The notes under the pieces: generated by a model
What the model was told of the DNA's origin: nothing
Databases searched by the model: none
Seen by the model: the letters and a program-made list of their open reading frames with translations, nothing else
Translations under genes and position numbers: made by a program
In this document: one piece after another, positions 16,744 through 27,291 of the stretch
Layout of the letters: every line of letters starts with the position of its first letter
Numbering within the stretch: position 1 is the first letter of the stretch
Assembly (NCBI RefSeq): GCF_900184945.1
Contig: NZ_FXYF01000001.1
Coordinates: forward strand, 124,001 to 188,000
DNA length: 64,000 nt
Reading direction: 5' to 3'
Source: Antarctobacter aquimaris
GTDB taxonomy: Bacteria; Pseudomonadota; Alphaproteobacteria; Rhodobacterales; Rhodobacteraceae

Positions 16744-17877
16744 ATGGCATTCGCAGTTCTGACGACCAATACCACGCTCTCCGCAACGATGGAGGACCTG
16801 TGGAGCGACCCGCCCGGAACCCATTCGTTCACCTTTTCGCCCGGCGCCGAAGAAACCTTCCGTGTCATCGACGATGACGCGGTGTTCGACGACTACAATC
16901 CCGACGACACAAACCAGGTGGTCGCCCCGCAATCGACGATTTTCACCGACAACGCGGTGGTCGCCTCGCGGCACAAGTTCGACGTGACGCCCGACAACGG
17001 CGATCCGCCGTTCACCGTCTACGTGGTGTTCGAGAAAACGACGCCAAACGACGATTTCTCGCCGATGAACACGCTGAATTACGCGCTGGTCTCGGACACC
17101 CCCATGATTCCCGGCGTCAACTACGCGATCTCCAATCAAAGCGGGGACGGCACCGTCAACTATTCCGAATTCTCGGACCTGGCCGTGTGTTACGCTCCCG
17201 GCACGCTGATCGCCACCCCCCTGGGCCCGCGCCCGGTGGAAACGCTGCACCCCGGCGATCCGGTGATGAACCTGGATCACGGACCCCAGGCGATCCGCTG
17301 GATCCACAGCGCCGACCATCCGCTGGACGATGCCGCGGCCGATGCCAGGCCGGTGCTGATCGCCGCCGGCGCGCTGGGCGACGGTGTTCCGGCGCAGGAT
17401 CTGGTGGTCTCGCCGCAGCACAGGATCCTGGTCGGCGGACACTCGCAATTGCCCGGCCTGGCGCGGACCGAATCGTTTGCCCCGGCCAAGTCACTGACCC
17501 GCCTGCCCGGCATCCGCCACATGATGGGCAAGACGGCAATCACCTGGATCCATTTCGCCTGCGACCGGCACGAGGTTGTCTTCGCCAACAGCTGCCTGTC
17601 GGAATCGCTGTTGCTGGGTCCGATGGTGGTCAAGGGCATGGCCGCGCCGCAGCGTCGCGCCGTCACCGCCCTGTTCGGCGCAGCCCCGGCGCCCGACGCC
17701 GCCCTGAACGGCCCCCCCGCCCGGGAATGCCTGGCGGTGGGCGCGGTTCGGTGGCGCGTCGAAAAGGCGCTCAGGGACAGGGGATCCCCGCTATTCGGAA
17801 CACGGGACGCCAACACGGCACCGCGGCTCCCTGGCCGGTCATTGCACCGGCCAGGGGCACGTCACCTGACGGGCTGA
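16744..17877 (+). CDS. Hint-domain (hedgehog/intein-like) protein
   Basis: A 377-residue protein with an unrecognised beta-type N-terminal region (about 1-145) followed by a Hint domain. The Hint start is Cys149 in VCYAPGTLIATPLG, then RPVETLHPGDPV, an HRILVGGH-type block near 223 and HEVVFANSCLSESL near 274. Such solitary Hint proteins are common in Rhodobacterales, often with secreted or S-layer-like N-terminal parts. The ribosome site is weak and no signal peptide is clear. Whether the domain self-cleaves is unknown. It converges with gcvP. Confidence 0.82.
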   Translation: MAFAVLTTNTTLSATMEDLWSDPPGTHSFTFSPGAEETFRVIDDDAVFDDYNPDDTNQVVAPQSTIFTDNAVVASRHKFDVTPDNGDPPFTVYVVFEKTTPNDDFSPMNTLNYALVSDTPMIPGVNYAISNQSGDGTVNYSEFSDLAVCYAPGTLIATPLGPRPVETLHPGDPVMNLDHGPQAIRWIHSADHPLDDAAADARPVLIAAGALGDGVPAQDLVVSPQHRILVGGHSQLPGLARTESFAPAKSLTRLPGIRHMMGKTAITWIHFACDRHEVVFANSCLSESLLLGPMVVKGMAAPQRRAVTALFGAAPAPDAALNGPPARECLAVGAVRWRVEKALRDRGSPLFGTRDANTAPRLPGRSLHRPGARHLTG

Positions 17878-17892
17878 CCACAGCCTGTCCGA

Positions 17893-17924
17893 ACGGTTTT
17901 GCCGGAACCGCCTGGTAAAACCGT
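17893..17924. terminator. Inverted repeat between the Hint gene and gcvP
   Basis: ACGGTTTT and AAAACCGT form an 8-base stem around a 16-base loop, centred between two converging genes. Each strand lacks a long T run after the stem, so it is a possible but not canonical intrinsic terminator for both directions. Confidence 0.4.
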
Positions 17925-17943
17925 CTCCAAGCCCCCGCCGCCG

Positions 17944-20790
<2,847 letters not shown>

Positions 20791-20820
20791 CGCACACCTC
20801 TCCGGAACACCGCGTCAGGG

Positions 20821-20893
20821 CTTCTTCTTGGTCCAAATACCTCCGGGGGAGTCCCGGACAGGGTCCGGGACGGGGGCAGCGCCCCCCCCCGCC
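20821..20893. repeat. Dispersed two-hairpin repeat, copy 1
   Basis: On the plus strand it opens with CTTCTTCTTGG, then AAATACCTCCGGGGGAG, a variable stem (GTCCCGGAC / GTCCGGGAC around AGG) and a GGGGGC-AGC-GCCCCC hairpin. The same architecture occurs at 23875 and 35684, with a divergent form at 60260. This copy lies inside the gcv operon, between gcvH and gcvP. Being intergenic and structured, it resembles a REP-type element. Confidence 0.75.
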
Positions 20894-20956
20894 GCAAGCG
20901 GCCCGCGCCACGGCCGGGCACGGGTGCCGGGCGGGTCTGCCCCGCCGCAAGGATCC

Positions 20957-21316
20957 TCAGGAAATGAAGTCCTTGTATTCCTTCTCGTCCATGTAATCGT
21001 CCAGCGCCGACAGGTCCTCGATCTTCATCTTGAAGAACCAGGCCGCCCCCTCGGGGTCCTCGTTGATCTTGCCCGGGTCCTCGACCAGCGCCGCGTTGAC
21101 CTCGACGATCTCGCCGTCCAGCGGGGCCAGGATGTCCGACGCGGCCTTGACCGATTCGATCACCACCACCTCGTCGTCCTTGGACACCTCGCGGCCCTCC
21201 TCGGGCAGTTCGACAAAGACGATGTCGCCCAGCTGCTCTGCCGCGTGGGCGGTGATGCCCACGACAACGACGTCGTCCTCGACCAGCAACCACTCATGCT
21301 CTTCGGTGAATTTCAT
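20957..21316 (-). CDS. gcvH: Glycine cleavage system H protein
   Basis: The 119-residue lipoyl carrier that shuttles the aminomethyl group between GcvP and GcvT. The lipoylation site is Lys57 in [11 protein letters not shown], within the usual hammerhead fold (EHEWLL at the start, [12 protein letters not shown] in the middle). Length is slightly below the common 125-130, mainly from a short N-terminus. It begins 15 bases after gcvT, with a GGGAG site before ATG 21316. Confidence 0.97.
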   Translation of the reverse strand: MKFTEEHEWLLVEDDVVVVGITAHAAEQLGDIVFVELPEEGREVSKDDEVVVIESVKAASDILAPLDGEIVEVNAALVEDPGKINEDPEGAAWFFKMKIEDLSALDDYMDEKEYKDFIS

Positions 21317-21331
21317 GCCGAACTCCCTGTC

Positions 21332-22465
21332 TCACCGTTTGAAACCCGCCGGCACGAAGGGCAGCGCCGCCACCCGCACCGGAACCCGCTTGCCGCGCAG
21401 CTCGGCCCAGAGGGTCGTGCCCTCCGTCGCCGACGCGGCCGCGACATATCCCATCGACACCGGCCCACCCACCGACGGCCCGAACCCGCCCGATGTCACC
21501 TGCCCGACCTCCGCGCCACCGGACTCGGCGTCAAACAGCACCACGCCCGCGCGCAGCGGCGCCCGGCCTTCCGGCAGCAGCCCAACGCGCCTGCGCGCCG
21601 GACCCTCCGCCAACTCGCCCAGGATCCGTTCCGCGCCCGGAAAGCCGCCCGCCCGCGCGCCGCCCGTCCGGCGCACCTTCTGGATCGCCCAGTTCAGCCC
21701 CGCCTCGATGGGCGAGATCGCCGGGTCCAGGTCCTGGCCATAGAGGCACAATCCGCCCTCCAGCCGCAGGCTGTCCCGCGCGCCCAGGCCGATCGCCTCG
21801 ACCCGCCGGTCCGACAGCAGCGATTTCGCCAGGTCCACCGCGGCCGCGTTCGGCACCGAGATCTCGAACCCGTCCTCGCCGGTGTAGCCCGAGCGCGAGA
21901 CCCAGCATTCCGCACCCGCGATCGGCAGCGTCGCAATGTCCATGAACTTCATCTCGCGCACGTCCGGGCAGTGCTCGGCCAGCACGTCCTCTGCCGCCGG
22001 CCCCTGCAGCGCGATCAGCGCGCGGCTCTCCAGCAGCTTGACGGTGATGCCCTCGGGCTCCAGCGCGGCGCGCAGCCGCGCCACATCGGCCTCCTTGCAG
22101 GCGGCGTTGACCACCAGCAGCAGGTGATCGCCGCGGTTGGCGATCATCAGGTCGTCCTCGATCCCGCCCGCCTCGTTGGTGAACAGCGCGTAGCGCTGCC
22201 GCCCCTCGGCCAGCCCGATCACGTCGACCGGCACCAGCCGCTCCAGCGCGGCGGCCACACCCGGCCCGCGCAGCACGACCTGGCCCATGTGGCTGACGTC
22301 GAACAGGCCAGCCTGCTCCCGCGTGTGCAGATGTTCCTTGAGAACGCCCAGCTTGTACTGCACCGGCATCTCGTAGCCGGCAAAGCTGACCATCTTGCCG
22401 CCCAGCGCATGATGCAGCGCGTTCAGGACGGTGGTTCTCGGCTCGGTCAGATCATCGTCCGCCAT
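21332..22465 (-). CDS. gcvT: Glycine cleavage system aminomethyltransferase, T-protein
   Basis: Transfers the methylene group from GcvH to tetrahydrofolate, releasing ammonia. The 377-residue protein has the family marks: FAGYEMPVQY near 28, GLFDVSHMGQ near 53, the folate region with GYTGEDGFEIS near 193 and a C-terminal beta barrel with GYV and VPVRVAALPFVP. ATG 22465 is chosen over 22471 because AAGGA is 5 bases from the former but touches the latter. It is the first gene after the glycine riboswitch. Confidence 0.97.
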   Translation of the reverse strand: MADDDLTEPRTTVLNALHHALGGKMVSFAGYEMPVQYKLGVLKEHLHTREQAGLFDVSHMGQVVLRGPGVAAALERLVPVDVIGLAEGRQRYALFTNEAGGIEDDLMIANRGDHLLLVVNAACKEADVARLRAALEPEGITVKLLESRALIALQGPAAEDVLAEHCPDVREMKFMDIATLPIAGAECWVSRSGYTGEDGFEISVPNAAAVDLAKSLLSDRRVEAIGLGARDSLRLEGGLCLYGQDLDPAISPIEAGLNWAIQKVRRTGGARAGGFPGAERILGELAEGPARRRVGLLPEGRAPLRAGVVLFDAESGGAEVGQVTSGGFGPSVGGPVSMGYVAAASATEGTTLWAELRGKRVPVRVAALPFVPAGFKR

Positions 22466-22506
22466 GCGCATCCTTTCCCCGACGCGCGTGGCGTTCGGAC
22501 AGCCCC

Positions 22507-22527
22507 GGCGCGGACCCGTACCGCGCC
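22507..22527 (-). promoter_or_regulatory. Hairpin in the gcv leader, possible expression platform
   Basis: GGCGCGG and CCGCGCC pair around a 7-base loop between the second glycine aptamer and the gcvT ribosome site. It has no T run, so if it acts in the switch it would do so by altering access to later leader sequence rather than as a simple terminator. This role is inferred. Confidence 0.35.
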
Positions 22528-22532
22528 TTCCC

Positions 22533-22705
22533 TGCCCCCTCTGTCCCTTGGCCTGAGATCATTATCCCTTCGGCGGACGCCCTGCGGCGCCTCTCTCCAG
22601 AGTCACATCTCCTCGCGGTCCTGTGGCCTGAGCGATTCCGGGGCGGTTGCGCCTTCGGCACCGGCCTGGGGCCAGGGCCCTGCCGGTTCTCCCGTCGAAG
22701 ATATC
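22533..22705 (-). ncRNA. Tandem glycine riboswitch upstream of gcvTHP
   Basis: Read on the minus strand, two aptamers follow each other. The first has GACGGGAGA, then GTGCCGAAGGCGCAA and CTCAGGCCACAGGACCGC. The second has CTGGAGAGA, then CGCCGAAGGGATAA and CTCAGGCCAAGGGACAG. The paired CCGAAGG and CTCAGGC-N4-GGAC blocks are the hallmark of the glycine (gcvT) riboswitch. It lies directly ahead of gcvT, so glycine should raise expression of its own cleavage enzymes. Ends are estimated from the motifs. Confidence 0.95.
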
Positions 22706-22708
22706 CCG

Positions 22709-22737
22709 ACGCTAGTTGATCGTTTCGGAATTGACAA
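22709..22737 (-). promoter_or_regulatory. Likely gcv promoter inside the 3' end of the nsrR-like gene
   Basis: On the minus strand TTGTCA (22737-22732) and TAGCGT (22714-22709) are separated by exactly 17 bases, and the riboswitch begins a few bases later. The -10 overlaps the TAG stop codon of the nsrR-like gene. Hexamer matches are moderate, but no other intergenic space exists for a promoter. Confidence 0.5.
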
Positions 22738-23200
22738 GCGGCGCCGCGGCGCTGGCGGTGCGGCAGGTTTCCGGGGCGATGATGCTCATCAACACCGGGT
22801 TGTCGCAGACCAGCGCGTCCAGCGTGATCGGGTCCAGCATGTTGTAAAACGCGTTCGCCGCATCGCTCAGCGCGGTGCGCAGCCGGCAGGCCTCGGTCAG
22901 CGGACAGGTGTTGTCCACGTCGGCGAAACACTCGGCCAGCGGCACCGGCTGCTCCAGCGCGCGGAACACGTCGCCGATGATGATCTGGTCCGCCGGACGG
23001 CCCAGCTCCAGCCCGCCGTTGCGGCCACGCTGGGTGTGCAGGAACCCCAGCTGCGCAAGCTGGTTGATGACCTGCGCCAGGTGATTCTCCGAGGCGTTGC
23101 AGCGCTGCGCGATCTCGTGCTTGGTGACCAGCCGCCCGGGATTCCCGGCGCAAAACATCAGCACGCGCATGGCGATGTTGGTTCTCTTGGTGACGCGCAT
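22712..23200 (-). CDS. nsrR: Rrf2-family iron-sulfur regulator (NsrR-like)
   Basis: A 162-residue winged-helix regulator. The N-terminal HTH (about 1-65) includes KHEIAQRCNASENHLAQVINQL, and RGRNGGLELGRP (about 58-69) is the Rrf2 wing. Three cysteines at 91, 99 and 105 (ECFADVDNTCPLTEAC) have the NsrR spacing for a cluster that senses nitric oxide. Extra cysteines near the C-terminus (132, 146) are less usual. An FNR-type box lies about 60 bases upstream of the start. Its targets are unknown; it is followed at once by the gcv promoter and riboswitch. Confidence 0.85.
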   Translation of the reverse strand: MRVTKRTNIAMRVLMFCAGNPGRLVTKHEIAQRCNASENHLAQVINQLAQLGFLHTQRGRNGGLELGRPADQIIIGDVFRALEQPVPLAECFADVDNTCPLTEACRLRTALSDAANAFYNMLDPITLDALVCDNPVLMSIIAPETCRTASAAAPLVNSETIN

Positions 23201-23259
23201 GGTAGCCTCCGGGCGGAATTCCTCTGCGATCTTGATGCCACGTTTCCGTAATCGAAAGT

Positions 23260-23273
23260 TTGACTCACATCAA
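23260..23273. promoter_or_regulatory. FNR/DNR-type box between nsrR and the GGCT gene
   Basis: TTGAC-TCAC-ATCAA differs by one base from the FNR consensus TTGAT-N4-ATCAA. It lies 60 bases upstream of the nsrR-like ATG and about 20 bases upstream of the divergent gene. Oxygen- or NO-responsive control of the NsrR-like regulator would fit. Inferred from the motif only. Confidence 0.55.
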
Positions 23274-23293
23274 TTCCGCGAGATATTTGCCAT

Positions 23294-23860
23294 ATGCAGC
23301 ATATATATTTTTTCGGCTACGGCTCGCTCGTCAACCGCACCACCCATGGGCACGCACCGGTGCACCGCGCCACGCTGCACGGCTGGCGGCGCGCCTGGCG
23401 CGCCACGCCGGACCGCGCGCTGTGCTACCTGACCGCCGTCGCCGACGCCCAGGCCAGCATCCAGGGGCTGATCGCCCCGGTCCCCGGCGACAGCTGGGCC
23501 GAGCTTGACCGCCGCGAAGCCGCCTACCGCCGCCACCCGGCCACCCACGCGCTGACCCACGCATCGGATGCGCAAGAGGTGGTGGTCTACGCCATCGACC
23601 CGGACCGCCAGTTCGACCCCGGCCCGGACAACCCGATCCTGCTCAGCTATCTCGACGTGGTGATCGCCGGTTTCCTCGCGGAATACGGCCCCGAGGGCCC
23701 GGCCGAGTTCTTCCGCACCACCACCGGCTGGCAGGCGCCCATCCTCGACGACCGCGCCGCGCCGCGCTACAGCCGCGCCCGCCCGCTGACGGACGAGATC
23801 CGCACCCTGACCGACGCCGGCCTGAGCGCCCTGGGCAGCCGCATCATCGTGGCCGCCTGA
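23294..23860 (+). CDS. Gamma-glutamylcyclotransferase-family protein
   Basis: A 188-residue protein of the GGCT/ChaC-like fold, which releases 5-oxoproline from gamma-glutamyl compounds such as glutathione or peptides. The substrate-binding loop FGYGSLVNR (7-15) is clear, and the rest (SIQGLIAPVP, DRREAAYRRH) fits the fold with Glu54-type acids. The exact substrate is unknown. Its ATG lies within an ATATGC-A-GCATAT palindrome, and no good ribosome site is seen. It converges with gltX, with repeat copy 2 in the gap. Confidence 0.82.
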   Translation: MQHIYFFGYGSLVNRTTHGHAPVHRATLHGWRRAWRATPDRALCYLTAVADAQASIQGLIAPVPGDSWAELDRREAAYRRHPATHALTHASDAQEVVVYAIDPDRQFDPGPDNPILLSYLDVVIAGFLAEYGPEGPAEFFRTTTGWQAPILDDRAAPRYSRARPLTDEIRTLTDAGLSALGSRIIVAA

Positions 23861-23874
23861 GCCGCGCCCCGGGG

Positions 23875-23943
23875 CTTCTTCTTGGTCAAAATACCTCCGG
23901 GGGAGCCCCGGACCTGGTCCGGGGCGGGGGCAGAGCCCCCGAA
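23875..23943. repeat. Dispersed two-hairpin repeat, copy 2
   Basis: Same layout as copy 1: CTTCTTCTTGG, AAAATACCTCCGGGGGAG, a stem of GCCCCGGAC / GTCCGGGGC around CTG, then GGGGGC-AGA-GCCCCC. Relative to copy 1 the stem differs by a paired change (T-A to C-G), keeping the pairing. It lies between two converging genes and could help end transcription of either. Confidence 0.78.
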
Positions 23944-23965
23944 CATCCACGCCACAGGACAGAGT

Positions 23966-25303
23966 TTACCCTGCCGGACCCGCGCCGCCCGGCTTGACCT
24001 GCAACAGCGGCATCAGGTCGCCCATCTCCGGCCCGCGCTCGCGGCCCGTCACCGCCTTGCGCAGCGGCATGAACAGCCCCTTGCCCTTGCGCCCTGTGGC
24101 CTCCTTGACCGCCGCGGTCCAGGTGCCCCAGGTCGCCGCGTCGTAGGGCGGCGCGCCCAGCAGGGCAAAGGCCTGCGCGACGAAACCCTCGTCCTCGGCG
24201 TCGACCACGGGCGCGGCACCGTCACGGCACAGCGCCCACCACTCGGCGATGTCCTTGCGCGTCACGATGTTCTCGCGCACCACGGTCCAGAACCGTTCGG
24301 CCAGCGCGTCCGGCACACCCAGCGCGCGCAGCTCTTCCGCAACCTCGGACAGCGGCAGCCCGTGCAGCTTCTTCGCGGTCAGCGGGTACAGGTCCTCGAC
24401 GTCGAACTTGGTCGGCGCCGAGCCGAAGGTCGACAGGTCGAACCCCTCGGCGATCTCCTCCAGCGACATCCGCAGTTCCACCGGCTGCGACGATCCCAGC
24501 CGCGCCATCAGCGACAGCAGCGCCTCCGGCTCGATCCCGGCGGCGCGCAGGTCGCGCAGCGACAGCGTGCCCAGCCGCTTGGACAGCGACTCGCCCTGCG
24601 GCCCGGTCAGCAGCGAATGGTGGGCAAATTCCGGCGGCTCGCCGCCCAGCGCGCGGATCATCTGGATCTGCGTCGCGGTGTTGGTGACGTGGTCGTTGCC
24701 GCGCACAACGTGGGTCACGCCCATCTCCACGTCGTCCACCACCGAGGCCAGCGTATACAGGAACTGCCCGTCCGCCCGGATCAGCACCGGGTCCGACACC
24801 GAGGCCGCGTCGATCGACACCTCGCCCAGGATGCCGTCCTGCCAGACGATCCGCTCCTGGTCCAGCTTGAACCGCCAGACCCCGTGCCCGCGCTCCTGCC
24901 GCAGCCTGGATTTCTGCTGTTCGCTCAGCGCCAGCGCGGCGCGGTCGTAGACCGGCGGCTTGCCCATGTTCAGCAGCTTCTTGCGCTTGAGGTCCAGTTC
25001 CGTGGGCGTCTCGAAGGCCTCGTAGAACCGCCCCTGCGCGCGCAGCGTGTCGGCCGCCTCGGCGTAACGGTCCAGCCGCAGCGACTGCCGCTCGACCCGA
25101 TCCCATGTCAGCCCCAGCCACTCCAGGTCCTGCTTCAGCGCGTCGACATAGGCTTCCTTCGACCGCTCCGGATCGGTGTCGTCGATGCGCAGGATGAATT
25201 GGCCGCCGGTCTTGCGGGCGATCAGGTAGTTGAACAGCGCGGTGCGCAGGTTGCCCACGTGGATATAACCGGTGGGCGAGGGCGCGAAACGGGTGACGGT
25301 CAT
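23966..25303 (-). CDS. gltX: Glutamyl-tRNA synthetase (non-discriminating-type second copy possible)
   Basis: Charges tRNA with glutamate. The 445-residue class I enzyme has the HIGH-type motif HVGN at 15-18 after FAPSPTGY, and a KMSKS-type motif SLSKR near residue 232. A C-terminal anticodon-binding region ends the protein. The length and SLSKRLG form resemble the GltX2-type copies of alphaproteobacteria, which often carry two gltX genes; whether it charges tRNA-Glu or tRNA-Gln cannot be decided here. Its ATG is at 25303. Confidence 0.95.
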   Translation of the reverse strand: MTVTRFAPSPTGYIHVGNLRTALFNYLIARKTGGQFILRIDDTDPERSKEAYVDALKQDLEWLGLTWDRVERQSLRLDRYAEAADTLRAQGRFYEAFETPTELDLKRKKLLNMGKPPVYDRAALALSEQQKSRLRQERGHGVWRFKLDQERIVWQDGILGEVSIDAASVSDPVLIRADGQFLYTLASVVDDVEMGVTHVVRGNDHVTNTATQIQMIRALGGEPPEFAHHSLLTGPQGESLSKRLGTLSLRDLRAAGIEPEALLSLMARLGSSQPVELRMSLEEIAEGFDLSTFGSAPTKFDVEDLYPLTAKKLHGLPLSEVAEELRALGVPDALAERFWTVVRENIVTRKDIAEWWALCRDGAAPVVDAEDEGFVAQAFALLGAPPYDAATWGTWTAAVKEATGRKGKGLFMPLRKAVTGRERGPEMGDLMPLLQVKPGGAGPAG

Positions 25304-25410
25304 GGATCTGGCCTCCTGTCAGGCCGCGGTGTTTTCACAGGCGGGGCGATTTGTCCAGTTCCCGGGCCGCGCGCGCACGCCATGCTGGCGCCAGAAACGG
25401 AGCGCGCCCA

Positions 25411-26352
25411 ATGACCCAGATCCTCACCGTCACCCTCAACCCGGCGCTCGACCTCGCCACCTCGTGCAAATCGGTGGTGCCGGGGCCCAAGCTGCGCTGC
25501 GGCCCGGAAACGGCCGAGCCGGGCGGCGGCGGCGTCAACGTCGCCCGCGCCATCCATCAGCTGGGCGGGCAGGCGCGCGCGTTGGTGGCGCTGGGTGGCC
25601 CCAATGGCGACACGCTTGGCCGGCTGCTGGAAGAGCGCGGCCTCGACCTCGTGCGCCATGACGCCCCCGGCGACACCCGCCACAGCTTTTCCGTCACCGA
25701 CGAGACCACCGGCCAGCAGTACCGCTTTGTCCTGTCCGGGCCACAGTGGAGCGCGGCGCAACTGGACGCCGTGCTGGATCACCTGGCGCAGGAAGCCCCC
25801 GAAGGCGCCTTCATCGTGCTTTCGGGCAGCATGCCGCCGGGCTGCGCTCCGGGCTGGATTCCACGCGCCTGCGCCCGGCTGTCCGGGCGGCGCGTGGTGG
25901 TCGATACCTCCGGCGCGCATTTGCACCATCAGGCCACCGCGCCCCAGCCCGCGCCGCACGTCCTGCGCATGGACAGCGCCGAGGCGCGCGAGCTGTCCGG
26001 CAGCGCCCTGACCACCCGCACCGACAGCGCCGATTTCGCCGAAACCCTGCGCCAGCGCGGCGCGGCCGACATGGTCATCATCGCCCGCGGCAAGGACGGC
26101 TCGGTCATCGCCACGCCGCAGGGCCGCTGGTTCGCTTCCGCCGCCAATGACACCGTGGTCAGCGCCATCGGCGCGGGCGACAGCTTTGTCGGCGGCTTCG
26201 TCATGGCGCTGGCGGCGGGGGACCCCGCCCCCGAGGCGCTGCGCAAGGGTACCGCGGCCGCGGCCGCGGCGGTCCTCAGCCCCGGCACCCAGCTCTGCCT
26301 GCCGCAGGACTACGCCGCCCTGCTGCCCCGCACCGCGCTGGAGCCGCTCTGA
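25411..26352 (+). CDS. PfkB-family sugar kinase (1-phosphofructokinase type)
   Basis: A 313-residue ribokinase-fold kinase. It opens ILTVTLNPALDLATS, has PGGGGVNVARAIHQLGG (about 31-47), and the catalytic/anion-hole block GAGDSFVGGFVMAL near residue 254. This pattern is closest to FruK, LacC and PfkB, which phosphorylate fructose-1-P, tagatose-6-P or fructose-6-P. No fructose PTS is adjacent, so the substrate is uncertain. ATG 25411 has GGAG 9 bases upstream. It is followed 2 bases later by thpR, forming an operon of unrelated functions. Confidence 0.88.
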   Translation: MTQILTVTLNPALDLATSCKSVVPGPKLRCGPETAEPGGGGVNVARAIHQLGGQARALVALGGPNGDTLGRLLEERGLDLVRHDAPGDTRHSFSVTDETTGQQYRFVLSGPQWSAAQLDAVLDHLAQEAPEGAFIVLSGSMPPGCAPGWIPRACARLSGRRVVVDTSGAHLHHQATAPQPAPHVLRMDSAEARELSGSALTTRTDSADFAETLRQRGAADMVIIARGKDGSVIATPQGRWFASAANDTVVSAIGAGDSFVGGFVMALAAGDPAPEALRKGTAAAAAAVLSPGTQLCLPQDYAALLPRTALEPL

Positions 26353-26354
26353 CC

Positions 26355-26882
26355 ATGCGCCTCTTCATCGCCCTCTGCCTGCCCGATCTCGCCCGCGACG
26401 ATCTCGAATCGCTGCAATCCCGCCTGCCGGCCGGCCGCCCGGTGCCCTGGGACAACCTGCACCTGACGCTTGCCTTTCTCGGCGACCAGACCGAATCCAC
26501 CGCCGAGGCGGTGCACGACGCGCTGGAGACCCTGCGCGCCCCGGCCTTTTCGCTGACCCTGACCCAAGGCACGGTCTACGGCGGCCGCCACGGCCAGGCC
26601 GTCGCCATCGAGGCCCCCGCCAGCGCCGAGCTGCGCGAGCTGCACGACCGCATCCACGCCCGCCTGCGCGGCGCCGGCGTGCTGCCGGACCGCCGCCGCT
26701 TTCGCCCGCATGTCACGCTGTCCCGGCTCAAGGGCCACGCCGACGCCGCGCCACTGCTGACCGCCCTGACCGGCGTCACCCTCGGCCCCTACCTCTGCAC
26801 CGATTTCGCGCTGTTCGCCTCGACCCTGCACCGCGACGGCGCGGTGCACGACGAACTCGCCCGCTATCCGCTGACCGCATGA
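26355..26882 (+). CDS. thpR: RNA 2',3'-cyclic phosphodiesterase
   Basis: A 175-residue protein of the 2H phosphoesterase family that opens 2',3'-cyclic phosphate ends of RNA. Both HxTx motifs are present: HLTLAF (His36) and HVTLSRL near residue 119. Length is typical (about 175-190). It lies 2 bases after the PfkB kinase gene and overlaps the next gene by 4 bases (ATGA), so all three genes appear co-transcribed. Confidence 0.93.
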   Translation: MRLFIALCLPDLARDDLESLQSRLPAGRPVPWDNLHLTLAFLGDQTESTAEAVHDALETLRAPAFSLTLTQGTVYGGRHGQAVAIEAPASAELRELHDRIHARLRGAGVLPDRRRFRPHVTLSRLKGHADAAPLLTALTGVTLGPYLCTDFALFASTLHRDGAVHDELARYPLTA

Positions 26883-27262
26883 AAAGCCTCGACCACTTCC
26901 ACGACGTCGCCCGCCGCACCGTCGACAGCTTCCCCGAACCGTTCCGCAAGCTGGCGCAGGCGGTGGTCCTCCAGGTGGTCGACTGGCCGCCCGACGACAT
27001 CCTCGACGAGATGGAGATCGACGACCCGCGCGATCTGACCGGGCTGTATGACGGCGTGCCGATGACGGAAAAAAGCCTGTCCGACCCGGCCCCCTGGCCC
27101 GACACCGTCTGGCTGTTCCGCAAGCCGATCCTCGACGAATGGCGCGACCGCGGCGACATCGCGCTCGACGACCTGATCGCCCATGTCACCGTCCACGAAT
27201 TCGCGCATCATTTCGGCTGGTCCGACGACGACATCGCCACGATAGACAGGTGGTGGGAATAG
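26879..27262 (+). CDS. Small zincin-like metallopeptidase (MMP/DUF1025 type)
   Basis: A 127-residue protein with the zinc-peptidase motif HEFAHHFG (His106, Glu107, His110) and a downstream acid in SDDDI, the layout of the minimal zincin family often called metallopeptidase family protein. Targets are unknown. It overlaps thpR by 4 bases. A strong hairpin (GTCGCCCGCG / CGCGGGCGAC, 27266-27291) follows the stop and may end the operon. Confidence 0.88.
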   Translation: MKSLDHFHDVARRTVDSFPEPFRKLAQAVVLQVVDWPPDDILDEMEIDDPRDLTGLYDGVPMTEKSLSDPAPWPDTVWLFRKPILDEWRDRGDIALDDLIAHVTVHEFAHHFGWSDDDIATIDRWWE

Positions 27263-27265
27263 CAG

Positions 27266-27291
27266 GTCGCCCGCGTCCCAGCGCGGGCGAC
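27266..27291 (+). terminator. Strong hairpin after the pfkB-thpR-zincin operon
   Basis: A perfect 10-base GC stem (GTCGCCCGCG with CGCGGGCGAC) around a 6-base loop, starting 4 bases after the stop codon. There is no T run. A 21-base segment of it recurs exactly at 27364. Confidence 0.5.

Noticed and set aside
23287-23310. ATATGC-A-GCATAT palindrome as an operator
   Set aside because: It covers the start codon of the gamma-glutamylcyclotransferase gene and its half-sites do not fit the ATTC-N8-GAAT pattern well; kept only as a comparison to the 47299 site.
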